From: an uncultured Peptoniphilus sp.
Lineage (GTDB): Bacteria > Bacillota > Clostridia > Tissierellales > Peptoniphilaceae
NCBI GenBank assembly: GCA_946999425.1
Contig: CAMQDG010000001.1
Coordinates: 1 to 60,717, forward strand
Direction: 5' to 3'
DNA length: 60,717 nt
Numbering within the stretch: the first letter of the stretch is position 1; every line of letters begins with the position of its first letter. A program made the translations under genes and the position numbers. Below the pieces are notes generated by a model, which saw only the letters and a program-made list of their open reading frames with translations, was not told the DNA's origin and did not search any database. Shown one piece after another: positions 33,041 to 41,574 of this stretch.

Positions 33041-33678
33041 TTTATTTCTTTAAACTTCCTTATGTTTTCTAGGGTATTTTCTCCAAATATTCCTGAGCCT
33101 GACACTAATATGTCTGCTCCTGCTTCTATTACTTCTTTTGCGTTATCAAGTTTTATTCCACCATCAACTTCTATTAAGGCTTTTGCATTTTTTTCTTTTA
33201 TGAGGTCTTTTAAATCTCTAATTTTATCAAGACTATAATCAATAAATTTTTGTCCGCCGAAGCCTGGGTTTACACTCATAATTAAAACTAAATCCAATTT
33301 TTTTAAAATATATTTTACTGAATCTATATTTTCTCCTGGATTTATTGCAACTCCTGCTTTCATTCCTAAGTCTTTTATAAGAGAGATTGTTCTATCTAAG
33401 TGCAATGTTGCTGATGGATGTATGGTAATTATGTCTGCTCCGGCTTTTTTAAATTCTTCAATATAATTTTCAGGCCTCATTATCATTAAGTGTAGGTCAA
33501 AGGGTATTTTTGTAAGTTTTCTTAGTTGCTTTATAAGGGAAGGTCCGAAAGAAATATTTGGCACAAAATTACCGTCCATTACATCTATATGTATGTAATC
33601 TGCTTGACCTTGATTTAGTTTTTTAAATTCTTCCTGCATATTTGTCCAATCGGCGGACAAGATTGATGGTGCTATCAT
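33037..33678 (-). CDS. rpe: Ribulose-phosphate 3-epimerase
   Basis: A 213-residue TIM-barrel enzyme of the pentose phosphate pathway interconverting ribulose-5-P and xylulose-5-P. Metal/catalytic residues are visible in HIDVMDGNFVPNISFGP, HLMIMRPE, MSVNPGFGGQKFI and VDGGIK. It overlaps rsgA and thiN by 4 nt each. rsgA-rpe-thiN order is conserved in Bacillota. Confidence 0.95.
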   Translation of the reverse strand: MIAPSILSADWTNMQEEFKKLNQGQADYIHIDVMDGNFVPNISFGPSLIKQLRKLTKIPFDLHLMIMRPENYIEEFKKAGADIITIHPSATLHLDRTISLIKDLGMKAGVAINPGENIDSVKYILKKLDLVLIMSVNPGFGGQKFIDYSLDKIRDLKDLIKEKNAKALIEVDGGIKLDNAKEVIEAGADILVSGSGIFGENTLENIRKFKEIN

Positions 33679-34535
33679 GAATATTTGTTTTTCTCCTTTT
33701 CTTTTAATTCTAAATAAAGATTTTTATAGTTTTCGTATCTTTGTCTATCTATTTTCCCTTCTTCTACTTTTTCCCTTATTTTACACTTAGGTTCATGTAT
33801 ATGGTTGCAATTATTAAAGTTACAGGGCCCGAATTTAATAAATTCTCTAAAATAATTTTTCAAATCTTCTGATGGACAAGTTAATTCATAGTTTGAAAAT
33901 CCCGGTGTATCAAAAAGATAGATATTTTTTCCGGAAAATATTTCTGTATGTCTTGTTGTGTGTCGCCCACGATTTAATTTTTTACTTATTTCCCCGGTTT
34001 TTAATTCTCCACCTATTAATTTATTTATTAAGGTTGATTTTCCTGCTGCTGATACCCCGCTTAGGGCTATTGTTTTATTTAAAAGATATTCATGGAGTTC
34101 TTCTATTCCTAGGGAATTTTTAAGGCTCATTTTAAAGGTTTTAAATCCGCTTTTTCTATAGGTTTCATAAAGTTTATTTCCAACTTCTTCATCTAAATCA
34201 ATTTTATTTATTCCTATTATTATTTCAAGATTTTCCCTTTCATATTCTGCAATTACCTTATCTATTAAAAGGGTATTTGGAGATGGAGATTTTGCCGCTA
34301 TTAAAATTAAGACCGCATCAACATTTGCAACAGGCGGTCTTTTTAAAAAATTTTTTCTTTCTAAAATTTTTGTAATGTAGCCAAGAGAATTTTCCTCCAC
34401 TTCAAATTCAACATTATCTCCTACTAAAGGTTTTAAATCTTGATGTCTGAAAAGTCCCCTTGCTCTTGTTTCATAAATAGTATCGGAGAGGACATAATAA
34501 TATCCTCCCGTCAACTTTATAATTTTCCCTATCAT
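33675..34535 (-). CDS. rsgA: Ribosome small subunit-dependent GTPase RsgA
   Basis: A 286-residue circularly permuted GTPase that checks 30S maturation. The OB-fold N-terminus (GGYYYVLSD) precedes a G4 motif NKID that comes before G1 (GVSAAGKST) and G3 (DTPGF), the hallmark of permutation. The C-terminal zinc site is CNFNNCNHIHEPKC. It overlaps prkC and rpe by 4 nt, keeping it in the prpC-prkC operon. Confidence 0.96.
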   Translation of the reverse strand: MIGKIIKLTGGYYYVLSDTIYETRARGLFRHQDLKPLVGDNVEFEVEENSLGYITKILERKNFLKRPPVANVDAVLILIAAKSPSPNTLLIDKVIAEYERENLEIIIGINKIDLDEEVGNKLYETYRKSGFKTFKMSLKNSLGIEELHEYLLNKTIALSGVSAAGKSTLINKLIGGELKTGEISKKLNRGRHTTRHTEIFSGKNIYLFDTPGFSNYELTCPSEDLKNYFREFIKFGPCNFNNCNHIHEPKCKIREKVEEGKIDRQRYENYKNLYLELKEKEKNKYS

Positions 34536-36481
34536 AGTGATCTTGTATCTACTTGTTCGTCATCTACAAAAATATTAAATGTGTCTCCCTTTGAACCTTT
34601 AAGTTCTATTTCAACGGGACTTTCTTCACTTGTTTTATGATAATTATAGTATTCACTTGTATCTCCATTATGAATTCTATTAATTATTATTCTGTGTCTT
34701 GCTCCGTCTTGAGGAATTGTAACACTTATACTTTCACTTTTTACGTCTTCAGAAGAGTTTTCTGAACCCCCTTCACTTTCTCCATCTTGTAGAGGTCCTT
34801 CTGAAACATATAAGATTATTTCCGTAGATTTTGAAACTTCTCCAACTTCATTTTGATATGCAACTTCGCCTTCGTCTACTTTATTTGATCTTACATTTTC
34901 AACTTTATATTTAAGTCCTAAACTGTCTAAAACTCCCTTTGCAGCTTCAAGAGGTATGCCCTTTAAACTTCTTACATTTACAGGATTGTTGTCAAGTCCT
35001 TTTGATATAAGGATATCAATTTTTTGTCCCTTGCCTACTTCATATCCGGATTCAGGTGAAGTTGAAATAATCTTTCCACTATCAATATTTTCGTTAAATT
35101 CTTCTTTTACCTCCCCTATTTCCAAACTTGTACCCTTTATAATGTCTTTTGCTTCTTCTAAAGTTCTGCCAACTAAGTTCGGAATTTTTTCTGTATCTGG
35201 TAATTTATTTACAACTATTTTAACCATAGAACCTTTTTCAATTTCTTCTCCGTCCTTAGGTTCTTGACTTAATATTACTCCACTGGGTTGAGTGTCGTCT
35301 TCATCTACTTCTCTATCAGGTTTAAGTCCCAGTGCTGCTAAAATTGAGTTGACCTCTGACTCTGTTTTTCCAACTAAAACAGGTACTGTAATTTTTTCAT
35401 TAGTTTCTATGGGCTTATCCCCATTGTCTCTTCCAGATAAAACTTTAGGTACTACAAAAATAAGAAGAGCTACAAGTAAAATTGCAGTTAATGCGCCTAA
35501 AATTACAGGTAATTTTGAAGACTTTTCCTTTCTCGGTTTTTTAGGTCTTTCTTCTATAACAGGTTCTTCTTCTTTAACTTTTATATTCTCTCTGTCACTT
35601 CGTCTTATTACTTTTTTCTTTCTAACTTCTTCAAAGCCGAAGTCTTCTTTTCTTCCAAGTAAAATATTTTTTATGTCACGAATTACAGCTTGAGCATTTT
35701 CATATCTATCTTCAGGATCCTTCATAGTAAGTTTTTTTACAAGTAGGTCCGTTTCTTTACTTATACCGGAAACACTATCCGATGGTCTTGGCATATTACT
35801 TTGCACTTGCATAAGAGCAACTGATACAGGATTTTCCGCATCAAAGGGTAGTTTTCCTGTAAGCATTTCATAAATTACAATTCCAAGAGAGTAAATGTCA
35901 CTTCTGTTATCTACTTTTCCTCCCCTTGCTTGTTCTGGCGAAAAATAATGAACAGAACCCATTATGGCATTTGTTGCAGTTACTGTTGTATTGTCAGCAA
36001 TTCTTGCTATTCCAAAATCTGTAACCTTAACTCTGTCATCTCTTGTAATCATAATATTTTGGCTTTTTATATCACGATGGACAATATTTTTACTATGGGC
36101 AACTTTTAATGCTTCAGCAATTTGAATAGCATAATTTAAAGCTCTTTTTTCAGGAATTTTATTTTCATCCTGAATAAGTTCTTTTAAAGTTTTCCCGTCA
36201 ATAAATTCCATAACTATATAATGAACAGTTTCTTTTTGATTTTCTTCTGAACCAACATCATATATACTAACAATGCTGGGATGAGAAATACTTGCTGCAG
36301 CAAGGGATTCCCTTTTAAATTTTTTTATAAAATTTGAATCTTCGTTATATTGTTGCTTCAATATTTTTATAGCAACAATTCTATCAAGTCTTCTGTCGTG
36401 GGCCTTATAAACGTCCCCCATACCTCCGGTGCCGATTTTTTCTAATATTTCATATCTATTTCCTAAAATTTTTCCTATCAA
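34532..36481 (-). CDS. prkC: PASTA-domain Ser/Thr protein kinase (PrkC/Stk1)
   Basis: A 649-residue membrane kinase. The cytoplasmic Hanks-type domain (residues 10-270) has IGTGGMGDVY, the invariant Lys39, HRDIKSQN and DFGIAR. A basic juxtamembrane linker leads to one membrane helix (near 330-350). Outside lie three PASTA repeats (each starting like VPVLVGKTESEV, IPNLVGRTLEEA, VRSLKGIPLEAA), which bind peptidoglycan fragments. A Glu/Ser-rich stretch and a C-terminal beta-like domain follow. It regulates growth, cell wall and dormancy exit in relatives. It overlaps its phosphatase gene by 4 nt. Confidence 0.96.
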   Translation of the reverse strand: MIGKILGNRYEILEKIGTGGMGDVYKAHDRRLDRIVAIKILKQQYNEDSNFIKKFKRESLAAASISHPSIVSIYDVGSEENQKETVHYIVMEFIDGKTLKELIQDENKIPEKRALNYAIQIAEALKVAHSKNIVHRDIKSQNIMITRDDRVKVTDFGIARIADNTTVTATNAIMGSVHYFSPEQARGGKVDNRSDIYSLGIVIYEMLTGKLPFDAENPVSVALMQVQSNMPRPSDSVSGISKETDLLVKKLTMKDPEDRYENAQAVIRDIKNILLGRKEDFGFEEVRKKKVIRRSDRENIKVKEEEPVIEERPKKPRKEKSSKLPVILGALTAILLVALLIFVVPKVLSGRDNGDKPIETNEKITVPVLVGKTESEVNSILAALGLKPDREVDEDDTQPSGVILSQEPKDGEEIEKGSMVKIVVNKLPDTEKIPNLVGRTLEEAKDIIKGTSLEIGEVKEEFNENIDSGKIISTSPESGYEVGKGQKIDILISKGLDNNPVNVRSLKGIPLEAAKGVLDSLGLKYKVENVRSNKVDEGEVAYQNEVGEVSKSTEIILYVSEGPLQDGESEGGSENSSEDVKSESISVTIPQDGARHRIIINRIHNGDTSEYYNYHKTSEESPVEIELKGSKGDTFNIFVDDEQVDTRSL

Positions 36482-37203
36482 CTTTCACACCTACTTGTAT
36501 CTATTAATATAAAAGTAATATTGTCAACTCCACCATTATCAAGAGCTTTTTGCATCAACATATTACCGGCATCTTCAAGTTCATTTTCCATTAAAATTTT
36601 GTATATGTCTTCTTCTTTTACCATATTGGTAAGTCCGTCGCTACAAAGCAAAAACTTCTTTTCTTTAACATCTCTTGACTGAATATTAACTTTAAGTTTT
36701 TTTTCAGTACCAAGAGCTAATGTAAGCACATTTTTATTTGGATGTACTCTTGCTTCTTCCTCTGTTATTTCACCTATATCCAACAAATAATTGACATAAG
36801 TATCATCTCTTGTAAGTTTTCTCATTCCTTCTTTGTCAAGCTCATATATTCTTGAATCTCCTACATTGGCATAAATAAATTGCTTTTCAAAAATATAGGC
36901 TATTGAAAGAGTGGTACCCATGCCCTTATATTTTTCCACACTATTTGCTAAATCGAAAACTACTTTATTTGCAAGTTCAATTGACTCTTCTATAAGTGTT
37001 TTTACATCTGTCGCTTCTTTTATATTCTTGCTTTCAAATTCATGGACTATAGTTTTAACAGCTGTTGCTGAAGCTGTTTCACCTGCTAAATGTCCACCCA
37101 TTCCGTCTGCAAGAATAAATAGAGGAAGATTTTCGGACACGTGGTAATAATCTTCATTTTTTTCTCTGACTTTACCGACGTTAGTTTTTGAAACTATTTT
37201 CAA
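36478..37203 (-). CDS. prpC: PP2C-type Ser/Thr phosphatase (PrpC/Stp1)
   Basis: A 241-residue Mn2+-dependent phosphatase, the partner of the adjacent PASTA kinase. PP2C motifs: VREKNEDYYHV, LADGMGGHLAGETAS (metal Asp), YANVGDSRIYEL, CSDGLTNMV and GGVDNITFI. It overlaps rlmN and prkC by 4 nt. The kinase-phosphatase pair resets phosphorylation of shared targets. Confidence 0.95.
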   Translation of the reverse strand: MKIVSKTNVGKVREKNEDYYHVSENLPLFILADGMGGHLAGETASATAVKTIVHEFESKNIKEATDVKTLIEESIELANKVVFDLANSVEKYKGMGTTLSIAYIFEKQFIYANVGDSRIYELDKEGMRKLTRDDTYVNYLLDIGEITEEEARVHPNKNVLTLALGTEKKLKVNIQSRDVKEKKFLLCSDGLTNMVKEEDIYKILMENELEDAGNMLMQKALDNGGVDNITFILIDTSRCES

Positions 37204-38216
37204 TTTTCTACCTCACTACTTCTCTTTAACTGCCCACACGATGCTGAAATATCACTACCTAATTCTCTTCTAATTGTAGCATTTAATCCAAGTTTATTCA
37301 TTTTATTTTTAAAATCTTCAACTTTTTTTCTTTCAGGCCTTTTTTCTTGATATTCTTCAATGGGATTTAAAGGTATTATATTTAAATGACTTCTCATGCC
37401 TTTCAATAACTTGGAAAGTTCATTGGCATGAGTATCTTTATTATTTACTCCGTCAATTAAAGTATATTCAAAAGTAACTCTTGTGCCTGTTTTTTCTTCA
37501 TAATATTTGCAAGCTTTTATAACTTCACTAATATCATATTTTTTTGCAATTGGCATAATTTTTTTTCTTTCATCGTTAAAAGGATTGTGTAAAGAAAGTG
37601 CAAGAGTTATTTTTTTATTATAATCTGCCAGTTCATAAATCTTTGGACTTATGCCACAAGTGGAGATTGTGATGCTTTTATAACTCATATTATGGCCTTT
37701 TTCATCATGAAGAATTTCTAAAAATTTTAAAAGATTTTCAAAATTATCAAAAGGCTCCCCTGAACCCATTAATATAACATTTGAAACATTTATATCAAAG
37801 GCTTTTTCAACTTGATAAATCTGTCCTAACATTTCCGATGGTCTTAAATTTCTAACAAGACCTTTTTTTGTTGATGCACAAAAAGAACAATTCATTCTAC
37901 ATCCAACTTGGGTTGAAATACATTGGGCATAACCGTATTTATATTTCATAAGAACTCCCTCTATAAGGTTGCCGTCATCTAAGATAAATAGAAATTTTTT
38001 TGTTTCATCAAGTTTTGAATTAAAAATTTTATGAATTTTTATTCTGCTCACATCTAAATCTCTTAAAGATTTAGGAAGGTTAGAAGACTCTTTTAAATTT
38101 AACTTTTTCTCAGAATTGAAAAATCTAAATAATTGTTCAGCTCTAAAAGGTTTTTCTCCTACTTGTCCTATATATTCTTTCATTTCCTCAAAAGTTAAAT
38201 CATTTATATAAATCAT
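37200..38216 (-). CDS. rlmN: 23S rRNA (adenine2503-C2)/tRNA methyltransferase RlmN
   Basis: A 338-residue radical SAM methyltransferase. The 4Fe-4S motif is CRMNCSFC (C-x3-C-x2-C). MGSGEPFDNFENL binds SAM, and the late CG in SASCGQLKR is the methyl-carrying Cys region. It makes 2-methyladenosine in 23S rRNA and some tRNAs and supports decoding accuracy. It overlaps rsmB by 4 nt. Confidence 0.96.
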   Translation of the reverse strand: MIYINDLTFEEMKEYIGQVGEKPFRAEQLFRFFNSEKKLNLKESSNLPKSLRDLDVSRIKIHKIFNSKLDETKKFLFILDDGNLIEGVLMKYKYGYAQCISTQVGCRMNCSFCASTKKGLVRNLRPSEMLGQIYQVEKAFDINVSNVILMGSGEPFDNFENLLKFLEILHDEKGHNMSYKSITISTCGISPKIYELADYNKKITLALSLHNPFNDERKKIMPIAKKYDISEVIKACKYYEEKTGTRVTFEYTLIDGVNNKDTHANELSKLLKGMRSHLNIIPLNPIEEYQEKRPERKKVEDFKNKMNKLGLNATIRRELGSDISASCGQLKRSSEVEN

Positions 38217-39478
38217 CTTATTTTCCTTAATTTAGTCATTGAAAATCCATCGCTTCCCATTGTTACATCAGTTCTGAAAGTATCTTTACCAAAGGTTTTT
38301 ACAATTTCAAAGTTTTTATTTTCCTGCAAAAATTTTGAAATTATATCCTCATTTTCAACTTTCAAAATAGAACAAGTTGAGTATAATATCTCACCTTTTA
38401 GTTTTACATATTGTGACGCATTTTCCAATAGTTTATATTGAATTTCTGACAATTTTTTTATATTTGAAAAATCCTTATATTTTATTTCTGGTTTTCTTCT
38501 TACAAGTCCTATGGCTGAACAGGGTGCATCTAACATAACATAATCAAATTCATTTTTATTTTCTTCTTTGTAGATAGTTGAATCATTTATTTGAGTTTTT
38601 ACTATTTTTATTCCAAGTCTTTTTGTGTTTTCATCAATAAGTTTTATTTTTTTATCCCTGTCCCAAGCAAGGATGCTACCCTCATTTTTCATAAGGGCTG
38701 CCATATGGGCGGTCTTTCCTCCGGGAGCTGCACACATATCCAAAACTTTTGAGCCAGGTCTTGGATTTAAAACCTGAGAAATTAAAATTGAACCTGAATC
38801 CTGAACATAAAAAAATCCCTTTTTAAATTCATCTGAGTCTAAAATTCCTCTTGGATTTTCTATTTTTAATCCTGCATCCGTAAGCTTATCAAGCTTAACA
38901 ACATAATTTTCTTCAAGTTTTTTTAAAAGTTCTTCTCTTGAAATCTTTAATGTATTTGTCCTTATAGTGAATGGTGCTTCACTATTATTAAGTTTTAAAA
39001 TTTCTTTTCCTTTTTCTTCTCCATATAAACTTATTATATATTCTACATAGGAAAGGCTATGGGAATAAAATGTTGAAAGATACTCGTAGCCTTTTAAATC
39101 AACTGAAAAATCTTTTTCTCTTATAATATTTCTAAGGATTCCATTTACATAGCCTATGGAACCTCTATTTCCCACTTCTTTTGCAAGTTTTACAGCTTCA
39201 TCAACAATGGTGTACTCCGGTATATTATACATAAAAATTATTTGATAAAGGCTTAATTCAAGTATAGTAAGAATTTTTTCGTGAATTTTTTTAAACTTTA
39301 TTTTTGAATTTTTTTCAATTAAATAATCCAAATAAGTTTTATTTTTAATAACTCCGCTTGTAATTTCTCTTAAAAGGGGCATCTCTTCATAACTTCTATA
39401 CTTATCTAAGGCATTCCATAAAAAAGCACCCTTGTTTACTTCAAGGATGATTTTCATTGCATATTTTCTAACTGTCAT
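38213..39478 (-). CDS. rsmB: 16S rRNA (cytosine967-C5)-methyltransferase RsmB
   Basis: A 421-residue protein: an N-terminal NusB-like RNA-binding domain (residues 1-130) plus a Rossmann methyltransferase with MCAAPGGKT, the catalytic Cys in LDAPCSAIG, and YSTCSILK with the second Cys. It starts immediately after yugP and overlaps rlmN. The length is normal. Confidence 0.95.
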   Translation of the reverse strand: MTVRKYAMKIILEVNKGAFLWNALDKYRSYEEMPLLREITSGVIKNKTYLDYLIEKNSKIKFKKIHEKILTILELSLYQIIFMYNIPEYTIVDEAVKLAKEVGNRGSIGYVNGILRNIIREKDFSVDLKGYEYLSTFYSHSLSYVEYIISLYGEEKGKEILKLNNSEAPFTIRTNTLKISREELLKKLEENYVVKLDKLTDAGLKIENPRGILDSDEFKKGFFYVQDSGSILISQVLNPRPGSKVLDMCAAPGGKTAHMAALMKNEGSILAWDRDKKIKLIDENTKRLGIKIVKTQINDSTIYKEENKNEFDYVMLDAPCSAIGLVRRKPEIKYKDFSNIKKLSEIQYKLLENASQYVKLKGEILYSTCSILKVENEDIISKFLQENKNFEIVKTFGKDTFRTDVTMGSDGFSMTKLRKIR

Positions 39479-39479
39479 C

Positions 39480-40163
39480 TTATCTTCTTCTCCTATCTCT
39501 TAAGGCTAAAAGTCTAAGGAGATTTCCTATTGCTACAAGAGCAGAAGCAACATAAGTTAAAGCTGCTGCAGAAAGAACTTTTTCAGTTCCTTCCATAACT
39601 CCATCAGACATGAAAAGTTTTAGTTCTTCCTTTGCCCTTGCCGATGCATTAAATTCAACTGGAAGAGTTATTATAGAAAATGCCACTGCCAATAGAAAAA
39701 GACCTATTCCTAAATTTAATAAGAAATCTGAAAATATAAGTCCTATAAAAACAAGATACATGCCTAAGTTTGATCCTATGGCGACTCCTGGAGCAAGATA
39801 AGTCCTAAGAGCAAGAGGTCCATATCTTTCCTTGTCTTGCAAGGCATGACCTACTTCATGGGCTGCAATAGCAGCTGATGCTACGCTGGAATTTTCATAA
39901 ACTTCCGGTGATAATGAAAGGCTCTTATCTCTTGGATCATAGTGGTCTGTTAATCTTCCCTTTATTTCTTTTATGGTTACATTATTTAAGCCATTTGCAT
40001 CCAAAATTTTTCTTGCAACTTGAGCTCCTGTTAAACCATTCTCATTAAACACTTTTCTATATTTTTCATAATTTGAAGAAATTTTACTTTGAGCATACAG
40101 AGCGAGCAAAAATCCTGGAATCAAATATATTAAACCTGAATAGTATCCGTATCCTAAAAGCAT
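39480..40163 (-). CDS. YugP-type zinc metallopeptidase, membrane protein
   Basis: A 227-residue protein with N-terminal, central and C-terminal hydrophobic segments and a zinc motif HEVGH (in AAHEVGHALQDKE, near residue 107), characteristic of the YugP (DUF751-adjacent, neutral zinc metallopeptidase) family. The substrate is unknown. AGGAGG inside the end of fmt serves its start. Its place between fmt and rsmB is conserved in Bacillota. Confidence 0.9.
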   Translation of the reverse strand: MLLGYGYYSGLIYLIPGFLLALYAQSKISSNYEKYRKVFNENGLTGAQVARKILDANGLNNVTIKEIKGRLTDHYDPRDKSLSLSPEVYENSSVASAAIAAHEVGHALQDKERYGPLALRTYLAPGVAIGSNLGMYLVFIGLIFSDFLLNLGIGLFLLAVAFSIITLPVEFNASARAKEELKLFMSDGVMEGTEKVLSAAALTYVASALVAIGNLLRLLALRDRRRR

Positions 40164-40164
40164 A

Positions 40165-41103
40165 TTAACCTCCTATTATTTTATCTTCTTCAATCTTTCT
40201 TCCACGAAGAAAATCTTCCGTGTTCATCATTTTTTTACCCGGCCACTGAATTTTATTAATCTTTATGGCTTTATCCTTTGTCATAATAATTAGTTGACCT
40301 TCCTTTGAAATAACCTGCCCAGCTTTTCCTTCCAAGTCCAAAACTTCAATATCGGAAATTTTAATTCTATTGCCGTCATAATTAAAAGATATTCCTGGTT
40401 TATCAAACAAGGCTCTGGAAAGTCTTTCAATTTCATCAGCAGTCATCTTTTTAAAATCAATAAATCCTTCTTCTTTTTCAACTTTTTGAGCATAGGTCGC
40501 CTTAGAATCCTCTTGTTTTATCCACTTAATATTATTTTTTTCATAATCTTCTAAAAATTTAATAATTAAGTCTGCACCCATTTGTCCCAATTCTTCTGTA
40601 AGTTCATCTATGTCTTTATTTTTTATTGGAGTTTTATCTTGAAGACAATAATCTCCTGTATCAAGTCCCTCTTCAATTTTCATAATTGAAACTCCAGCAA
40701 ATTCATCCCCATTTATTATAGCTCTGTTAATAGGAGCCGCTCCTCTTAACTTAGGAAGAAGAGATGCGTGAATATTGACCGGATTATTTCCTGTTAATTT
40801 TAAAATTTCATCTTTTAAAATTTTTCCATAAGCTGCCACAACTATTAAATCAGCATCCATGGACTTTAACTTATCTATAGCTTCTTTTGAATTAATTTTT
40901 TCAGGTTGATAAACTTCAAGGCCCAAGGCTTCTGCACAAATTTTTATTTCAGGTTTGGCTAGTTTTTTGCCCCTTCCTTGTCTCTTATCTTCCCTTGTTA
41001 CTACCAGGACAACTTGATGTTTTTCTGAAATCTTTTTTAAGGCTGGAACAGCAAAACTTGGAGTTCCCATAAAAATAATTTTCAAATTATTCTTCACTCC
41101 CAT
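40165..41103 (-). CDS. fmt: Methionyl-tRNA formyltransferase
   Basis: A 312-residue enzyme that formylates initiator Met-tRNA. Motifs: IIFMGTPSFAVPAL at the N-terminus, the catalytic HASLLPKLRGAAPINRAI, and GDYCLQ. The start is uncertain: ATG at 41103 overlaps def by 17 nt, while a TTG at 41085 (giving LKIIFMGTP, the usual family start) lies 9 nt after GGAGTG and just past the def stop. It follows def, its functional partner. Confidence 0.95.
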   Translation of the reverse strand: MGVKNNLKIIFMGTPSFAVPALKKISEKHQVVLVVTREDKRQGRGKKLAKPEIKICAEALGLEVYQPEKINSKEAIDKLKSMDADLIVVAAYGKILKDEILKLTGNNPVNIHASLLPKLRGAAPINRAIINGDEFAGVSIMKIEEGLDTGDYCLQDKTPIKNKDIDELTEELGQMGADLIIKFLEDYEKNNIKWIKQEDSKATYAQKVEKEEGFIDFKKMTADEIERLSRALFDKPGISFNYDGNRIKISDIEVLDLEGKAGQVISKEGQLIIMTKDKAIKINKIQWPGKKMMNTEDFLRGRKIEEDKIIGG

Positions 41104-41572
41104 CTTCTTTTACCTTAGATAAATCTACAATATTTTCTGCCATATCAATATATAAAATCCCATTTAAATGGTCAGTTTCATGTTGCAAAATTCTTGCAAG
41201 AAATCCCTCAGCTTCAATTTGGCATTCCTCTTGATCTTCAGATAGATATTTTACTTTTACCTTATTAAATCTTTTAACGGTTCCTTGTTTTCCCGGTACT
41301 GAAAGACAACCTTCTGGTCCTATTTGCTCTCCACTTTCTTCAATAAATTCTGGATTTATAAGAGCAAGTCTATTTTCTTCTCCGTCATCAATTACAATTA
41401 TTCTTTTTAAAATTCCCACTTGAGGTGCAGCAAGGCCAACACCTTCTGCATCATCCATGGTTTCAAACATATCTTCAATTAAAATTTTTACTCTATCATC
41501 TATTTTTGTAACTTCTCTTGATCTCTTTCTTAAAATCGGATCTCCATCAGTTCTAATATTTCTCTTAGCCAT
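41087..41572 (-). CDS. def: Peptide deformylase
   Basis: A 161-residue metalloenzyme removing the formyl group from nascent proteins. Motif 1 GVGLAAPQVG (residues 44-53), motif 2 EGCLSVPG with metal Cys89, motif 3 HETDH with His131, Glu132 and His135. The length is typical. It lies 2 bp after priA and overlaps the fmt ATG. Confidence 0.96.
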   Translation of the reverse strand: MAKRNIRTDGDPILRKRSREVTKIDDRVKILIEDMFETMDDAEGVGLAAPQVGILKRIIVIDDGEENRLALINPEFIEESGEQIGPEGCLSVPGKQGTVKRFNKVKVKYLSEDQEECQIEAEGFLARILQHETDHLNGILYIDMAENIVDLSKVKEDGSEE

Positions 41573-41574
41573 AC